A stretch of DNA of 15,895 nucleotides from CALLVY01 sp937899855 (lineage in GTDB: Bacteria > Bacteroidota > Bacteroidia > Chitinophagales > Saprospiraceae): positions 1 to 15,895 of the forward strand of contig JBCBQC010000124.1 of the NCBI GenBank assembly GCA_039820405.1. The letters are read 5' to 3'. The notes beneath the pieces were generated by a model. The model had not been told where the DNA came from. It saw nothing but the letters and a program-made list of their open reading frames with translations, and ran no database searches. Shown piece after piece: positions 13,027-15,895 of this stretch; position 1 is the first letter of the stretch; the number at the start of each line of letters is the position of its first letter. The translations under genes were made by a program, and so were the position numbers.

Positions 13027-15895
13027 ATGCCACGTCAAATATACTTGCTCCTCCTCTGCCTTCTTGGCGCCCCCTCGCTAGCCGCCCAATCCACCGCCGC
13101 CGAGCGCTATCGCCAGCAGCAAGTCGTACGGAGCCTGCGCTTTCCGGGGAAGGGCGCCCCGAGTGCCCAATTCTTCGATGCCTACCGCTCCGTACTGGGT
13201 ACGAGCGAATGGGACCACTGGCAAAAAATGGGGGAATGGACCGATGCGGGGCCCCTACGTCACCGCAAATACCAGCAATACTACCGGGGGCTTCCCGTCG
13301 TCGGAGCGCGCTACACCCTCCACCACCAAAACGGAATCGTTCGCAAGGCCACGGGTAGGATCGCTCCCCTACTCGACCTGCCGGTTGCCCCCAATTTGGA
13401 TCAGGCCAGCCTCCTCCGCCAGGCTGTGGTACAGCTAGAGCGCAGCCTGGTCCGCGAAGAAAGACTCGCACCCGACCAGTCACTCGACTGGCAGTGGGAT
13501 CCGCCCCGGCTGGTCATCGTCGATCCCCGCTATCCACAGCGCTCCGGCACCTACGTGCTGGCCTACGAATTGGTCCTGCGGGCCGAGCGGCAACTCCCCT
13601 TGATCGAGGTGGCTTACTACGATGCCCATTCGGGACAATTGCTACTCCACCACAGCCGGGTGCAGTCCGAAACGGTGCCGGCGCGGGGACGCAGCTTTTA
13701 CTACGGAGCGGTCAATTTCCGCAGCGACTCGCTCGGTCGGCAGCAGTACCGGCTGGTGGACGATAGCCGTGGAATTGCTACCGTAAATGGTGCACCAGAA
13801 CGAACGGAAGATCAATTTACCGATACCGATAATTACTGGGAAGCGACGGCGGGAGATTACCAAACCCGCGTCGCCGTTGATGCGCACTGGTGTTCGACCG
13901 CCTACTTTGATTTTATGCGGGATCAGTTTGCCTGGGAAGGGGTAGACGGCCAGGGAATGGAGCTCAATACCGTCGTCAACGTGGGGGGGCGTTTCTTTAC
14001 CAATGCCTACTGGAACGGCAGCAGTGCTTTTTTTGGCAATGGCGATTGTAGTCGGTTCAATCCCCTCACCACCCTGGACGTGGTGGGCCACGAGTTTGCC
14101 CATGGTTTTACCAATTTCACTTCCGATCTGGTGTACCGCAACCAGTCCGGAGCGCTCAACGAAAGCATCAGCGATATCCTGGGCAAGGCGCTAGAAGCGC
14201 AGTACCGTCCCGAGGAGTTCAACTGGCTGCTGGCCCACCGTGCCCTCAAAGACCCGGCGGATCGGGCGTTTCGCTCGATGAAAGACCCCAACCTTTACTT
14301 CGACCCCCGCTATCTGGGGGGCAATCACTGGTTCTACGGCAGCGGGGATTTTGGAGGCGTTCACAGCAATAGTGGCGTGCTCAACCACTGGTTCTTTTTA
14401 CTGGTAGAGGGGGCCACGGGCAGCAACGAGCGGGGCCTGGCCTTCGCCGTTGAGCCCATCGGAATGGAACGGGCTTTACAGTTGATCTTTGGGATGCAGG
14501 TGGCTTACCTGACCCCGGATTCGGATTATTACCAGGCTTTTGAAGCGAGTTTGTGGAGCGCGGAAGATTTATTTGGTGCCACCAGTGCGGCCTACGCCAG
14601 CGTGGTGGAAGCCTGGAAGGCGGTGGGCGTCGAGGCGGGCCACTTGGATCAGGACTTGAGCATCACCGTGCTGGACGATACGGTACCGCTGTGCTCCGAC
14701 TCCGAGCACCGCATTTACTTTGAGCTGCGCAACGTCGGCCGGCAGGAGTATCCGGCGGGGGAAACCCTAAAATTCCAATTGAAGCAGGGAGGCACGGTAC
14801 TTCAGGAGATGAGCCACACCCTGGACCAGCAACTGGCGGTGGGGGACAGTCTTTTGTTATCGATGGATGAGTTTTTACGGGTCAACGGATCGATTGTCTT
14901 CGTTAGCTTGGAGATGGAATGTAGCAATCGCAACCGCATCAACGATCGCAGTACGCTCTTTGCCTTTGCCTCCGAGGTGCCCGGTGTTGACCTGGCCTTG
15001 CACCATTTTGGTCCGGTGTACAGCGATGATTGTCTCAATCGAGACCTGCTTTTTTTCCGCTATACCTTAAACGTACTGGGCTGTGAGGGATTTCCGGCGG
15101 GTGATACCGTTTATTTCGAATTGGAGACCGACGCGGGCAACTTCCGCCTTACTCAGCGCAACGCACGGGATCGACCACCCCGCCAGTTTAGCTCTGGCCT
15201 ACTCAACCTTCCCCCTCTCTTGGTCCCCGGTGATTTCTCCGACTATACCGTCCGTCTGGTGTACGGCCGCGATCGCAACCCAGCGAACGACCAATTTGAG
15301 GGTCGATTCGGTGGTAGTGCTACCGTGGGTGAGGGGTTTTTCGAAGATTTTTCGGGGGAATGGCCCAATGATTACGCCACCCTGGTGACACCGCTGAATT
15401 TGGTGCGGGATAGCATCGTGTACTTGGAAGGCAACGCCATGCTGGCCCTGGGGGGCTTGCAGTTCAACCTCACGGTAGAGGATTGCCCCGAGCCAGCCGA
15501 CTTTTTTGAACGCAACCCCTACGTCTCCCGCCTTGATTTTTGCGTTGACGCGCTGGGGATGGAAATACCGACCTTTGCCCTGAGTACCCGCCAATTGCTC
15601 AATACCCTCCACCCCCCGGATTTGAATACGCCCGAATACCAAGTCATGCTGCGCATGCTCACCGACTCGGTGGGTTACGAAAGCCCCATCATTGCGGGCC
15701 AGGCCACGGGGGATTTTGTGGAGCACCAATTCCGCCTACCGAGGGATTATCAGGGCCGGGTGAGTTTTGAATTCGTCACGCTGAGTGGTTTTGAGGGGGT
15801 CTTGCGGGAGGACTACGACCAACTGGCCGATATCCTGTACCTGGATAATTTTCGCCTCTTCAACCGACCGGAGGATCCACAGACCTACTCCTCGG
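13027..15895 (+). CDS. secreted M4 (thermolysin-like) zinc metalloprotease, 3' end outside window
   Basis: 956 residues are visible without a stop; the gene runs off the window. MPRQIYLLLLCLLGAPSLAA is a signal peptide. Residues about 45-215 are an FTP/PepSY-type inhibitory propeptide (YRGLPVVGARYTLHH, IEVAYYDAHSGQLL). The catalytic domain (about 220-540) has VDAHWCSTAYFDFM, the zinc site HEFAH (H355, E356, H359), third ligand E379 in GALNESISDI, and H446 in HSNSGVLNHWFF. These equal the catalytic residues of thermolysin, so it should be active after propeptide removal. Two beta-domains follow (about 541-650 and 653-762), each with 'N.G...PAGdt..F.L', like CARDB adhesion domains. A third domain starts FFEDFSGEWP (771-780) and ends YLDNFRLF (938-945), like choice-of-anchor-J domains. 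A T9SS tail is expected beyond the edge but is not seen. Start context is A/T-rich. Confidence 0.93.
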   Translation, partial: MPRQIYLLLLCLLGAPSLAAQSTAAERYRQQQVVRSLRFPGKGAPSAQFFDAYRSVLGTSEWDHWQKMGEWTDAGPLRHRKYQQYYRGLPVVGARYTLHHQNGIVRKATGRIAPLLDLPVAPNLDQASLLRQAVVQLERSLVREERLAPDQSLDWQWDPPRLVIVDPRYPQRSGTYVLAYELVLRAERQLPLIEVAYYDAHSGQLLLHHSRVQSETVPARGRSFYYGAVNFRSDSLGRQQYRLVDDSRGIATVNGAPERTEDQFTDTDNYWEATAGDYQTRVAVDAHWCSTAYFDFMRDQFAWEGVDGQGMELNTVVNVGGRFFTNAYWNGSSAFFGNGDCSRFNPLTTLDVVGHEFAHGFTNFTSDLVYRNQSGALNESISDILGKALEAQYRPEEFNWLLAHRALKDPADRAFRSMKDPNLYFDPRYLGGNHWFYGSGDFGGVHSNSGVLNHWFFLLVEGATGSNERGLAFAVEPIGMERALQLIFGMQVAYLTPDSDYYQAFEASLWSAEDLFGATSAAYASVVEAWKAVGVEAGHLDQDLSITVLDDTVPLCSDSEHRIYFELRNVGRQEYPAGETLKFQLKQGGTVLQEMSHTLDQQLAVGDSLLLSMDEFLRVNGSIVFVSLEMECSNRNRINDRSTLFAFASEVPGVDLALHHFGPVYSDDCLNRDLLFFRYTLNVLGCEGFPAGDTVYFELETDAGNFRLTQRNARDRPPRQFSSGLLNLPPLLVPGDFSDYTVRLVYGRDRNPANDQFEGRFGGSATVGEGFFEDFSGEWPNDYATLVTPLNLVRDSIVYLEGNAMLALGGLQFNLTVEDCPEPADFFERNPYVSRLDFCVDALGMEIPTFALSTRQLLNTLHPPDLNTPEYQVMLRMLTDSVGYESPIIAGQATGDFVEHQFRLPRDYQGRVSFEFVTLSGFEGVLREDYDQLADILYLDNFRLFNRPEDPQTYSS

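Noticed and set aside
13027..15895. Frameshift or pseudogene in the protease because several short open frames overlap it
   Set aside because: The frame starting at 13027 reads without a stop for 956 codons and keeps all M4 catalytic residues; the short frames are shadows.

Overview
The window looks like a chromosomal piece of a Bacteroidota bacterium, probably a GC-rich Saprospiria/Lewinella-like lineage. This is an inference. The support is a type IX secretion (T9SS) C-terminal sorting domain on a secreted amylase, a carboxypeptidase-regulatory-domain TonB receptor, lipoprotein signals of the LGAC type, starts without clear Shine-Dalgarno sequences, a choice-of-anchor-J-like domain, and an AraC-type regulator fused to a membrane domain. 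No RNA genes, insertion sequences, CRISPR arrays or phage genes were seen. All ten coding regions read as intact or are cut only by the window edges.

Region 1 (1-4002, + strand) is a compact operon: the tail of one MacB/FtsX-type ABC permease, a second full permease overlapping it by 8 nt, an NtrC-type sigma-54 response regulator, and its probable partner, a membrane histidine kinase overlapping the regulator gene by 11 nt. The kinase and regulator probably control the transporter or an envelope response.

Region 2 (4199-8437) holds a MauG/CcpA-type di-heme peroxidase lipoprotein followed almost without gap by a putative outer-membrane beta-barrel lipoprotein. A TonB-dependent receptor on the opposite strand overlaps the latter tail-to-tail by 18 nt. 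The receptor plug carries an unusual Cys-Cys-x4-Cys cluster. Together these suggest metal or redox handling at the outer membrane, which is unproven.

Region 3 (8741-12842, + strand) is a starch module. A 630-residue regulator has two tandem CBM20-like domains predicted outside the cytoplasm, about seven membrane helices and a cytoplasmic AraC-type DNA-binding domain. It is followed by a GH13 alpha-amylase with two CBM26-like repeats and a T9SS tail. The fused regulator is the most distinctive object in the window and looks like a one-protein transmembrane starch or maltodextrin sensor.

Region 4 (13027 to the end, + strand) is a large secreted M4 (thermolysin-like) metalloprotease with long C-terminal beta-domains, cut by the window edge. 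A clear rho-independent terminator separates it from the amylase gene.
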